In this document: in pieces, positions 44,225 through 51,679 of the stretch
Layout: each line of letters starts with the position of its first letter
Position numbering within the stretch: the first letter of the stretch is position 1
Made by a program: the position numbers and the translations under genes
Notes under the pieces: model-generated
The model's database searches: none
What the model was told of the DNA's origin: nothing
The model's input: the letters and a program-made list of their open reading frames with translations, nothing else
Assembly: GCA_025450315.1 (NCBI GenBank)
Contig: JANWHQ010000031.1
Coordinates: forward strand, 1 to 64,000
Length of the DNA: 64,000 bases
Direction of reading: 5' to 3'
Source: Caulobacteraceae bacterium
Lineage (GTDB): Bacteria; Pseudomonadota; Alphaproteobacteria; Caulobacterales; Caulobacteraceae

Positions 44225-45226
44225 GTGAAATACTCCATCTTCAAGCAGACGCTGCCGTACAACTACCGCAAGCTCTTCGTCGAAGGGTACCAGCACGTCA
44301 CCGTCGACAACGAGAAGTGGTCGCTCTCCCTGCGCGACCGGGCGCTGGTGGGTTCGCTGTCGCGCACGCTCAACGCGCCTAAATATCTGGCGCGCCGGAC
44401 GCTGAAGTCGCTCGCCGGCGCCGGCCACAAGCCGATCGCCGAAATGAAGGACGGCTACGCGCTCTGCGACGGGGCCGATGTTCCCGGCATGCGCGAGGCG
44501 TTCGCGGTCTGCGAGGAGAAGCTCGCCATCTATCTGGAGTACCTCCGGTCTGGCGGAGCGCTGCCGGAGGGCGTCAATCCGGAGAAGTACCGCGAGGAGA
44601 TGGCCAAGACGGCCACCGATCCCCTCAAGCACGTCCCCTACCGCTACGACCGCGACGCCGCCGAGGCCCTGCTGCGGCCGTTCCTGTCGCCGCAGCTCTA
44701 TCTGACCGCCGCCAACTACCTGGGACTGCTGCCGGTGCTGGCGTCCGTGCGGATCGTCTATTCGCCGAACGAGGCCTCCGACGGCCTGCGCAGCTCGCAG
44801 ATGTTCCACGTTGACCCGGAGGGCGCGCGCCAGGTCAAGGTGTTCGTCGCCGCCCGCAGCGTCGGGCCGGAGAATTCACCGCTCACCTTCATCCCCGAGC
44901 ACCACACCTGCCGGCTGATCGAGAGCGGGGGGACCTTCACGGGCCGGCGGGTCAAGGACTTCAAGCTGGCCAAGCACGTGCCGGAGTCCGAATGGGTTTC
45001 CCATGTCGGCGATCCGGGGCGCACCGTGTTCGTCGATACCTCGCGCTGCTTCCACTACGGCAGCCGGCCGAGTCCCGCGCCGCGGCTGCTGCTCTACGCC
45101 CAATACCTCGATCCATTCTGCTCCATGTTCGACGCCCATGGTCGGATCCGGAAGAAGCTGGGGATCAAGTACGGCTTCCATCAGCCGAAGACGATCGTCG
45201 AGCGATATCTGCTGAGCCGAGACTGA
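44225..45226 (+). CDS. PhyH-like Fe(II)/2OG oxygenase B (divergent)
   Basis: A 333-residue protein with the hallmarks of a PhyH-type oxygenase but more divergent than the 40169-41104 one. FHVDPEG gives the H-x-D pair, SPLTFIPEHH resembles the PhyH loop, and VFVDTSRCFHYGSR provides a distal His with nearby Arg. The GTG start at 44225 begins VKYSIFKQTLPYNYRKLF; the longer upstream frame lacks support. It is on the plus strand, divergent from gmhB. It may hydroxylate a sugar or lipid of the glycan system. Function beyond the fold is not claimed. Confidence 0.65.
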   Translation: MKYSIFKQTLPYNYRKLFVEGYQHVTVDNEKWSLSLRDRALVGSLSRTLNAPKYLARRTLKSLAGAGHKPIAEMKDGYALCDGADVPGMREAFAVCEEKLAIYLEYLRSGGALPEGVNPEKYREEMAKTATDPLKHVPYRYDRDAAEALLRPFLSPQLYLTAANYLGLLPVLASVRIVYSPNEASDGLRSSQMFHVDPEGARQVKVFVAARSVGPENSPLTFIPEHHTCRLIESGGTFTGRRVKDFKLAKHVPESEWVSHVGDPGRTVFVDTSRCFHYGSRPSPAPRLLLYAQYLDPFCSMFDAHGRIRKKLGIKYGFHQPKTIVERYLLSRD

Positions 45227-45475
45227 TCGAAGCGCTGCCCTGGCCTTCGACCTGGCCGCTCGCCGCGCCCTGGGCGCCCGTCGCGCCGTGAGATCAACCC
45301 GTTCCTGAGCCGATCATCCGGACGCCAGGATTTGGCCGCCATGGCGCGAATTCTTCACGCGGCGGAATTCCCATCACGCCATGATGGAAATATAGTGCGA
45401 GCAAAAGGGGGGAGCGGCGCCAAGCGCTGCGAGCGGCCGAGATCGGCCGCCGGCGCACAGGAAGGGAAGACGTCA

Positions 45476-46699
45476 GTGACAAGGATTCGCAAGATCGCTC
45501 TGTTCGCGGCGGTGGCCGGCCTCACCTCCGGCCTCTCGCAAGCCGGGGCCCAGCCCGCCCCGGGCCCCGCCGCCGGCCCCAACGCCAGTTCGGGCCGCGC
45601 CCCGCCGCGCCCGCCCCGGTTCGGCAGGGTGATGACCCCCCGCGGCGCACTCAGCTTCTCCTACGAGCTGCTGCCGCCGCAGAACGAAGCGGAGCTCAGG
45701 GCCAAGGATCCCCAGCTCTACGTCCTGCCGCCGGTGCCGCACAGCTACGTTCCCAAGAAGACCGCTTGGGGCGATCCGGACCTGCGGGGCATGTGGCCGG
45801 TCGATTCGATCGGCGGGCTCTATCTCCAGCACCCGCCGTCGATGGGCGACCGGTTCTTCCTGAGCGACCCCGAATACAAGGTCGTCGCGGCCTCGATGGA
45901 ACGCTCGCGCGAGGCGCCCGCCAAGGAGACCAAGTCCGGCAAGCTCGGCATGGGCAACTGGGTGGAGATGACCGGCGCGGGCCGGCGCACCGCGATGATC
46001 GTCGATCCGAAGAACGGCGAACTGCCCGACCTCACCCCCGAGGGCAAGCGCCTCGCAGCCCTGGGCCGCTCCAGTTGGGTGCGGGGCCAGACGTTCGACT
46101 GGGTGACCGACTTCGACAGCTGGGACCGCTGCATCACCCGCGGCTTCCCCGCCTCCATGCTGCCGTTCCGCTACAACAACGGCGTCCAGATCCTGCAGTC
46201 CCCGGGCTATGTGGTGATCAACCTGGAGATGATCCACGACGCCCGCATCATCCCGCTGGACGGCCGGCCGGATGTCCCCAAGGGCGTCACCAGCTGGATG
46301 GGCTTCAGCCGGGGGCACTGGGAGGGCAATACCCTGGTGATCGAAACCGACCACATCCGGCCCGGCGCCTCGCCCCTGAACATGGCCACCCTGGGAGCGC
46401 CTGCGAACAACGTCATCCCGATGAGCCCGCAGGCGCACGTCACCGAACGGCTCACGCCCATCGACGCCAACCACATCACCTACGAGATGACCTATTCCGA
46501 CCCGGTCATCTGGACCGCACCCTTCACCCTGCGCGTCAACTGGACCCGGAACGACAAGTACAAGTTCTTTGAATACGCCTGCCACGAAGGCGACGTTCAG
46601 GTCCGCAACTACATCCACGCCAACCACGCCGAGCGGGCGAAACAGAAGGAGGCGGCGCTGCAAAGGGCCGAAGTCCACAAGGGGACCACGCCCGCGTGA
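45476..46699 (+). CDS. Exported protein of unknown function
   Basis: A 407-residue protein with a signal peptide (IRKIALFAAVAGLTSGLSQAGAQ) followed by a Pro/Ala-rich linker. The body has WGDPDLRGMWP, FSRGHWEGNTLVIETDHI and NHITYEMTYSDP, typical of a family of exported proteins of unknown function common in Caulobacter, sphingomonads and acidobacteria. The Shine-Dalgarno AGGAAGGGAAG precedes GTG 45476. The end holds basic helix EAALQRAEVHK. Not evidently part of the glycan system. Possibly two hairpins (46751-46784) end its transcript. Confidence 0.8.
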   Translation: MTRIRKIALFAAVAGLTSGLSQAGAQPAPGPAAGPNASSGRAPPRPPRFGRVMTPRGALSFSYELLPPQNEAELRAKDPQLYVLPPVPHSYVPKKTAWGDPDLRGMWPVDSIGGLYLQHPPSMGDRFFLSDPEYKVVAASMERSREAPAKETKSGKLGMGNWVEMTGAGRRTAMIVDPKNGELPDLTPEGKRLAALGRSSWVRGQTFDWVTDFDSWDRCITRGFPASMLPFRYNNGVQILQSPGYVVINLEMIHDARIIPLDGRPDVPKGVTSWMGFSRGHWEGNTLVIETDHIRPGASPLNMATLGAPANNVIPMSPQAHVTERLTPIDANHITYEMTYSDPVIWTAPFTLRVNWTRNDKYKFFEYACHEGDVQVRNYIHANHAERAKQKEAALQRAEVHKGTTPA

Positions 46700-46750
46700 C
46701 GCCTGGCGGAAGCCGCCTTCCGGATCCATTTCGACGCCTGAATCCGACCG

Positions 46751-46784
46751 AAGGCCGCAGGCCTTCCGAGCGCCGCCTCGGCGC
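46751..46784 (+). terminator. Two adjacent hairpins after the exported-protein gene
   Basis: AAGGCC-GCA-GGCCTT at 46751-46765 and GCGCCG-CCT-CGGCGC at 46770-46784 are perfect short stem-loops 52 bases past the stop at 46699. They lack a T-tract, so an intrinsic terminator is only possible, not certain. Confidence 0.35.
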
Positions 46785-46848
46785 GTCAGGAGCCCTGGAA
46801 ATACAGTGGGTTAGCCGTTGTTCGGCGGCCGTCAGCCAAAGCTTATGG

Positions 46849-46863
46849 TTAATCCCGCCTTAA
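46849..46863 (+). promoter_or_regulatory. Perfect CtrA box (TTAA-N7-TTAA)
   Basis: TTAA at 46849-46852 and TTAA at 46860-46863 are separated by exactly seven bases (TCCCGCC). This is the full CtrA consensus half-site pair. It lies 58 bases before the ATG of the KAS III-like gene at 46922, in the only AT-rich spot of a GC-rich gap, so it is well placed to control the whole downstream cassette in the cell cycle. Confidence 0.65.
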
Positions 46864-46921
46864 GGCTTCGCCCAGACTATCGATCGGGGCGAGTCCGCGT
46901 GGTGCGGGCGGCGGATTGGTC

Positions 46922-47935
46922 ATGGCGGCTGGCAAAATCACGGCGATCGCGAGCCAGTTGCCCGAGGGCGTGCTGACCAGCGAGGCGCTGGCCGAACTCT
47001 ATCCTGGCTGGCCGCTCGCCAAGATCATCGACAAGACCGGGGTGCGCGAGCGGCGCATCGCCGCCGTCGACGAGACCGCCCTGGACCTCGGCGAGAAGGC
47101 GTCGATCAAGCTGCTGGCCGAGACGGGGACCGACGCCGGCGAGATCGACTTCGTCGTCTTCTGCACCCAGACGCCTGACCACGCCCTGCCGGGCAACGCC
47201 GTCCTGCTGCACCGGCGGCTCGGGCTCAGGCCCGACTGCGGCGTGCTCGATTCGGGGCTCGGCTGCTCGGGCTTCGTCTACGCCCTGGCGGTGGTCGAGG
47301 GGCTGATCGCCACCGGCGCGGCCGATTGCGTGTTGCTGGTCACCGGCGACACCTATTCCAAGTTCATCCACCCGCTGGACCGCAGCGTGCGCACCCTGTT
47401 CGGCGACGCGGCGGCCGCCACCCTGGTCCGGCGCGCCGCGGACGACGAGCGCGCCATCGGCCCCTTCGTCTTCGGCGCCGACGGCCGGGGGGCCGAGAAC
47501 CTGATCGTGCCGGCCGGCGGCGCCCGCCTGGCCGCGCCCGCCGGCGAGCTTGAGCTCGAGCCCGACGATTTCGGCAATGTGCGCGGGCCGGCCAACCTCT
47601 ACATGAACGGCGCCGAGGTGATGGCCTTCGCGCTGAAGGCCGTGCCGGAGGCGGTGGCCAAGCTCCTGGCCAAGTCGGACCGCTCGATCAACGACTACGA
47701 CCTGGTGGTGCTGCACCAGGCCAGCGCGCTTCTGCTCGACAAGCTGCAGCGCAAGCTCGGCGTGGGCGACAACCGCTTCGTCCGCCGTCTGGAGCTGTGC
47801 GGCAACACCGTTTCCTCGACCATCCCGCTCGCGCTCGAGCCCCATCTGCAGGAGGTCCAGGCCTCGCCGCGCCGCGCCCTGCTGGTCGGATTCGGGGTCG
47901 GCTACGCCTGGGCGGCGGCCGAGATCCTGATCTGA
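46922..47935 (+). CDS. Beta-ketoacyl-ACP synthase III-like enzyme 1
   Basis: A 337-residue FabH-type (KAS III) condensing enzyme. The catalytic triad is present: Cys115 in GLGCSGF, His in VLHQAS, and Asn in CGNTVSST. The oxyanion and dimer elements TGDTYSKF and FGDAAAATLV are in place. FabH-type enzymes condense an acyl-CoA with malonyl-ACP. Start ATG 46922. It is followed after 10 bases by ACP 4. In the P. aeruginosa flagellin glycosylation island equivalent synthase genes precede ACP and reductase genes, which suggests production of a short 3-oxoacyl-ACP for amide-linking to an amino sugar. Confidence 0.9.
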   Translation: MAAGKITAIASQLPEGVLTSEALAELYPGWPLAKIIDKTGVRERRIAAVDETALDLGEKASIKLLAETGTDAGEIDFVVFCTQTPDHALPGNAVLLHRRLGLRPDCGVLDSGLGCSGFVYALAVVEGLIATGAADCVLLVTGDTYSKFIHPLDRSVRTLFGDAAAATLVRRAADDERAIGPFVFGADGRGAENLIVPAGGARLAAPAGELELEPDDFGNVRGPANLYMNGAEVMAFALKAVPEAVAKLLAKSDRSINDYDLVVLHQASALLLDKLQRKLGVGDNRFVRRLELCGNTVSSTIPLALEPHLQEVQASPRRALLVGFGVGYAWAAAEILI

Positions 47936-47945
47936 GGAGAGACAC

Positions 47946-48170
47946 ATGGACGACTTCACCGCGGGCCTTGCCGAGATCTTCGAGGTCGACGACAGCGAAA
48001 TCGCCCCGGGTTTCGACCTGGAGAGCCACAACTGGGATTCCCTGGCGATCGTGTCGGTGATCGCCCTGGTGGACAGCTGCTTCGGCAAGCTGCTCAACGG
48101 CAAGGCGCTGGCGCAGTGCAAGACGGTCTCGGACATCGAGGCCCTCGCCAACCAGGCCGAGGCCGCGTGA
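47946..48170 (+). CDS. Acyl carrier protein 4
   Basis: A 74-residue carrier protein. NWDSLAIV holds the pantetheine Ser32. It is encoded between two KAS III genes: 10 bases after the first, and overlapping the second by four bases (GTGA). A GAGGAGAGA Shine-Dalgarno precedes the ATG. Its sequence differs from the fatty-acid AcpP; it is likely the dedicated carrier of this cassette. Confidence 0.92.
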   Translation: MDDFTAGLAEIFEVDDSEIAPGFDLESHNWDSLAIVSVIALVDSCFGKLLNGKALAQCKTVSDIEALANQAEAA

Positions 48171-49240
48171 CCTTCCAGCCTCTGCAGTCCCCCACGGCGA
48201 CGGGATCGCCCGGTTTCGCCCTGCCCGGCGTGCGGATGCGCGGCGTGGTCAGCGTGGCGCCCGAGCGGCGCATGGACAACGCCGACTTCACGGGCCGCTT
48301 CGGCGAGGACGCGGTCCGCGACGTGACCCGGATGATCGGGGTCCAGACCCGCTATTGGGTTCCGCAGGGCCAGACCACCTCCGATCTCTGCCTGATCGCC
48401 GGCGAGCGCCTGCTGGAGCGGCTGGACTGGGCGCCGGGCAGCGTCGATGCGTTGATCTTCGTGTCCCAGACCCCGGACCAGCGGCTGCCGGCCACCGCCT
48501 GCGTGCTGCACAACCGGCTGGGCCTCGCCGCCCACTGCCAGGCCTTCGACGTGGGGCTGGGATGCTCGGGCTATGTCTACGGCCTCTGGCTGGCCTCGAC
48601 CCTGATCACCGCCGGCTGCGGCCGGGTGCTGCTGATGGCCGGCGAGACCTCGAGCCTGCTGATCGATCCCGACGACCGCGGCACGGCGCTGCTGTTCGGC
48701 GACGCCGGGACGGCGACGGCGCTGGAGCGCGACGACGAGGCGCCGGTCACCACCTTCGTGCTGGGCACCGACGGGGGCGGCGCGGGCAACCTTATCGTGC
48801 CGGCGGGCGGCTTCCGCGAGCCGGTCCAGGACGCCCGCCGCCAAGGCCCGTTCAATCCCGATCATCTGTTCATGGATGGCGGAGAGGTGTTCGCCTTCAC
48901 CCTCAGAGCCGTGCCCAAGCTGGTGGCCGAGACCCTGGCCCATGCCCGCTGTGCGGTGGAGGACGTGGACGCCTTCGTCCTGCACCAGGCCAACCGCTTC
49001 ATGCTGACCCACCTGGCCAAGAAGATCGGCGCGCGGCCCGAGCAGGCGCCGATCAACATCGACCGCTTCGGCAACACGTCGTCCGCCACCCTGCCGCTGG
49101 TGCTGACCACCGACCTGGCCGAGCGGCTGATGGCGGCGCCGGCGAAGATCGCCCTGGTCGGCTTCGGGGTCGGCTATTCCTGGGGCGCGGCGTTGATGCA
49201 GACCAGCCCCCTGGGCTGCGCCGAGACCATCTACCTGTGA
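48167..49240 (+). CDS. Beta-ketoacyl-ACP synthase III-like enzyme 2
   Basis: A 357-residue KAS III-type enzyme, related to but distinct from the gene two places upstream. Catalytic Cys133 in GLGCSGY, His in VLHQAN and Asn in RFGNTSSAT are all present, so it should be active. GTG start 48167 overlaps the ACP stop; a later in-frame ATG exists within the N-terminal extension (RMRGVV). Two synthases with one ACP and one reductase suggest an unusual acyl chain built by more than one condensation, or a heterodimer. The GTG at 49237 of the next gene overlaps its stop. Confidence 0.9.
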   Translation: MTFQPLQSPTATGSPGFALPGVRMRGVVSVAPERRMDNADFTGRFGEDAVRDVTRMIGVQTRYWVPQGQTTSDLCLIAGERLLERLDWAPGSVDALIFVSQTPDQRLPATACVLHNRLGLAAHCQAFDVGLGCSGYVYGLWLASTLITAGCGRVLLMAGETSSLLIDPDDRGTALLFGDAGTATALERDDEAPVTTFVLGTDGGGAGNLIVPAGGFREPVQDARRQGPFNPDHLFMDGGEVFAFTLRAVPKLVAETLAHARCAVEDVDAFVLHQANRFMLTHLAKKIGARPEQAPINIDRFGNTSSATLPLVLTTDLAERLMAAPAKIALVGFGVGYSWGAALMQTSPLGCAETIYL

Positions 49241-49995
49241 TCTTCGCCCCGGACGCCATGGCGGGCCGCACGATTCTGGTGACCGGCGCGAGCTCGGGAC
49301 TGGGCCTGGCGGCGGCGCGGATGATCGCCAGCTGCGGCGGCAAGGTCGTTGGCGTCGGCCGCGACCAGGTCAGGCTGGACGCGGCGATCGGCGGGCTCGC
49401 CGGCGAAGGGCACCTGGCGCGGATCTGCGACGTGTCGGACGCCGACGCGGCGGCGGCGCTGGTGGGCCAGGCGTCCAGTGACGCCGGCGGCCTGCACGGC
49501 CTGTTCCATTCCGCGGGCGAAGGCCTGATCCTGCCCGCCCGGCTCACCAAGCCCGCCAATGTCCAGGCCGTGTTCGGCGCGGCGGTGAACGGGGCGTTCG
49601 GCCTGGTGCGGGCCGCGGCGCGGGCGGGGGTGATGGCCCCGGGCTCGTCCCTAATCCTGATGTCGTCGGTGGCCGCCCACCGGGGCCGCGCCGGCATGGC
49701 GGCCTATTCCGCGGCCAAGGCGGCGATCGAGGGGGCCGCGCGCGCCCTGGCGGTGGAGCTGGCGCCCCGCGAGATCCGGGTCAACGCTCTGGCCGCCGGC
49801 GGCGTCCAGACGCCGATGAACGACCGCATCACCGCCAATCTCGCCGATGGCGGCGTCGACGCCTATGCGGCGGCCCATCCGCTCGGCATGGGGCGGCCTG
49901 AGGACGTGGCCGCCGCGGTGGTCTTCCTGCTCTCGCCCGCCGCCCGGTGGATCACCGGCACGGTCATGGTCGTCGATGGGGGATATTCGGCATGA
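49237..49995 (+). CDS. SDR-family 3-oxoacyl-ACP reductase-like (FabG-like)
   Basis: A 252-residue classical short-chain dehydrogenase. Cofactor motif TGASSGLGLAAA, active-site NAG-equivalent HSAGEG, catalytic Ser/Tyr/Lys as SSVAAHRG...AYSAAKAAIEGAARAL, and the C-terminal GGVQTPM...WITGTVMVVDGG, all FabG-like. It would reduce the 3-oxoacyl group on ACP 4 to 3-hydroxyacyl. GTG 49237 overlaps the KAS III stop; an ATG at 49258 is an alternative. Overlaps the acetyltransferase gene by four bases downstream. Confidence 0.9.
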   Translation: MIFAPDAMAGRTILVTGASSGLGLAAARMIASCGGKVVGVGRDQVRLDAAIGGLAGEGHLARICDVSDADAAAALVGQASSDAGGLHGLFHSAGEGLILPARLTKPANVQAVFGAAVNGAFGLVRAAARAGVMAPGSSLILMSSVAAHRGRAGMAAYSAAKAAIEGAARALAVELAPREIRVNALAAGGVQTPMNDRITANLADGGVDAYAAAHPLGMGRPEDVAAAVVFLLSPAARWITGTVMVVDGGYSA

Positions 49996-50618
49996 CCGAC
50001 TATGTCCTGGTCGGCGGCGGCGGCTTGGCGCGCGAGCTGCTCGACTGGTTCGCCCCTGGCCTGGAGGGAAGCGGCTCGGGTTTCGCCGGCTATCTCGACG
50101 ACGGCGACGATCCGATGGCCGCCTTCGGCAACCGTCTGCCCCACCTGGGCGCCGTCAAGGGCCACCGGCCCAAGCCCGGCCAGCAGCTGGTCATGGCCAT
50201 CGGCGCGCCGTCGGGCAAGGCCATGGTGGCCGAGGCGCTGAAGGCGGCCGGCGCGGTGTTCGCCACCCTGATCCACCCCACCGCCTGGGTCTCGGCGTCC
50301 GCCAGGGTCGACGCCGGCGTGGTGATCGGTCCGTTCGCCCATGCCTCGGCCGACGCACACGTCGGCGAGCTGGTGCTGCAGGGCGCCTTCGCGGGCGTCG
50401 GTCACGACGCGGCGGCCGGCGCCGGCTCCTCGCTCAGCGGCTACGTGGACCTGATGGGCGGGGTGAAATCCGGCCGGGGTTGCCTGTTCGGCTCGGGCTG
50501 CCACGTCCTGCCGCGGGTGAGCATCGGCGACCGCTGCACCATCGGCGCCGGCGCGGTGGTGGTGCGCAACGTGCCGAGCGACACGACGGTCTACGCTCAA
50601 CCGGCGAGGAGCCTCTGA
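49992..50618 (+). CDS. NeuD-like acyltransferase (left-handed beta-helix)
   Basis: A 208-residue sugar N- or O-acyltransferase of the NeuD/PglD type: an N-terminal Rossmann-like nucleotide-sugar-binding part (DYVLVGGGGLARELLD) and a C-terminal hexapeptide-repeat left-handed beta-helix (ASARVDAGVVIGPFAHASADAHV, CTIGAGAVVVRNVPSD). PglD acetylates the 4-amino group of UDP-4-amino sugars; here the donor could be the 3-hydroxyacyl-ACP made by the upstream genes. ATG overlaps the SDR stop (ATGA); the Rieske oxygenase gene follows 2 bases later. Confidence 0.88.
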   Translation: MTDYVLVGGGGLARELLDWFAPGLEGSGSGFAGYLDDGDDPMAAFGNRLPHLGAVKGHRPKPGQQLVMAIGAPSGKAMVAEALKAAGAVFATLIHPTAWVSASARVDAGVVIGPFAHASADAHVGELVLQGAFAGVGHDAAAGAGSSLSGYVDLMGGVKSGRGCLFGSGCHVLPRVSIGDRCTIGAGAVVVRNVPSDTTVYAQPARSL

Positions 50619-50620
50619 CC

Positions 50621-51679
50621 ATGGCGGTTTCGACGGACGCCCTGGTGAGGGACTATTGGCATCTGGTCGCCCACCGCAGCGAGCTGGCCCGGCCCGGCGA
50701 CTTCGTCAGGCTCGACTGGATGGCGGGCGAGCTGGTCCTGCATAACGACGAGGGCGAGATCATCGCCTTCGACAACGTCTGCCCCCATCGCGGGGGGCGG
50801 TTCTTCATCGATGACCGCGGCGCCGCCCGCGCCGTCTGCCCCTATCACGGTTGGAGCGTGCGGGGCGGCGAGGTGCGCGTGGCGCGGCGCGAGCAGTTCA
50901 CCGCCTGCGACCTGGAAAAGGCGGTGCTGAACCGCTTCCGGACCCAGTGGTGCGGCGACTTCCTGTTCGTGGGAATCGCCCCGGTGATGAGTCTGGAGGC
51001 TCAGCTCGACGCCTTCGCTGCGCCGCTGGCCGACATCTCGGGCGACATCGTGGCGCCGCACGACATCTACACGATCGATTTCCAGGCCAACTGGCGGGTG
51101 GGAGTCGAGAACGCCCTCGAGGGCTACCACGTCAACAGCGTCCATCCTGAGACCCTGGCGCCGATGGCCCTGCGCGACGACGTGGACAGCTACGCCGTGC
51201 TGAATTCGGCCTATCACGCCCGCGTCGGCCACGCACGCACCGCCCGGGGGCTGGAGGACCTGCGGCGCTTCTTCGACCTCCGGGCCGGCTTCGAGGGCTA
51301 CTGCGCCTACTACCTCTTCCCCTTCGCCATGGTCTCCTCGACCTTCGGCTACTCCTATTCGATGCAGACCTACTTCCCAGCGGCCGAGCCGCACCGCAGC
51401 CGGTTCTGCACCCGCCTGTTCGCCGGCCGCCCCGCGGCGGGCGCCGAGGCTGTTTCGGACACGCTGCTGAACGCCGCCGCGCCTTTCAACCGCCAGGTCT
51501 TCGACGAGGATCACGAGATCTGCCGGCGGGTCAGCCACGGTTACGACCTGGACGCCGAGGACCGGATCTTCGCCGCCACCGAGGCGCGGGTGCGCCACCT
51601 TGCCCAGACCCTGCGCGCGATCGAAGAGGCTCAGGCGGCCTCGGCCGCGCCGCACCAGCGCTGGAACATCGCCCGGTAG
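50621..51679 (+). CDS. Rieske-type non-heme iron oxygenase
   Basis: A 352-residue ring-hydroxylating-type oxygenase alpha subunit. The Rieske 2Fe-2S ligands are Cys54 and His56 (CPHRGG) and Cys73 and His76 (CPYHGW). The catalytic iron motif ENALEGYHVNSVHPE gives two histidines; the later Asp is less easily placed. Here it is coupled (2 bases) to an amino-sugar acyltransferase gene, so oxidation of the acyl group or sugar fits better than aromatic degradation. The P. aeruginosa a-type flagellin island carries a similar 'vanillate demethylase-like' gene in the same order. No reductase gene is adjacent. Its end overlaps the GT41 gene end by 49 bases (convergent). Confidence 0.88.
   Translation: MAVSTDALVRDYWHLVAHRSELARPGDFVRLDWMAGELVLHNDEGEIIAFDNVCPHRGGRFFIDDRGAARAVCPYHGWSVRGGEVRVARREQFTACDLEKAVLNRFRTQWCGDFLFVGIAPVMSLEAQLDAFAAPLADISGDIVAPHDIYTIDFQANWRVGVENALEGYHVNSVHPETLAPMALRDDVDSYAVLNSAYHARVGHARTARGLEDLRRFFDLRAGFEGYCAYYLFPFAMVSSTFGYSYSMQTYFPAAEPHRSRFCTRLFAGRPAAGAEAVSDTLLNAAAPFNRQVFDEDHEICRRVSHGYDLDAEDRIFAATEARVRHLAQTLRAIEEAQAASAAPHQRWNIAR

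Noticed and set aside
50621-51679. Rieske protein as an aromatic-ring dioxygenase for catabolism
   Set aside because: No small subunit, ferredoxin, reductase or catabolic genes nearby; context is amino-sugar acylation.
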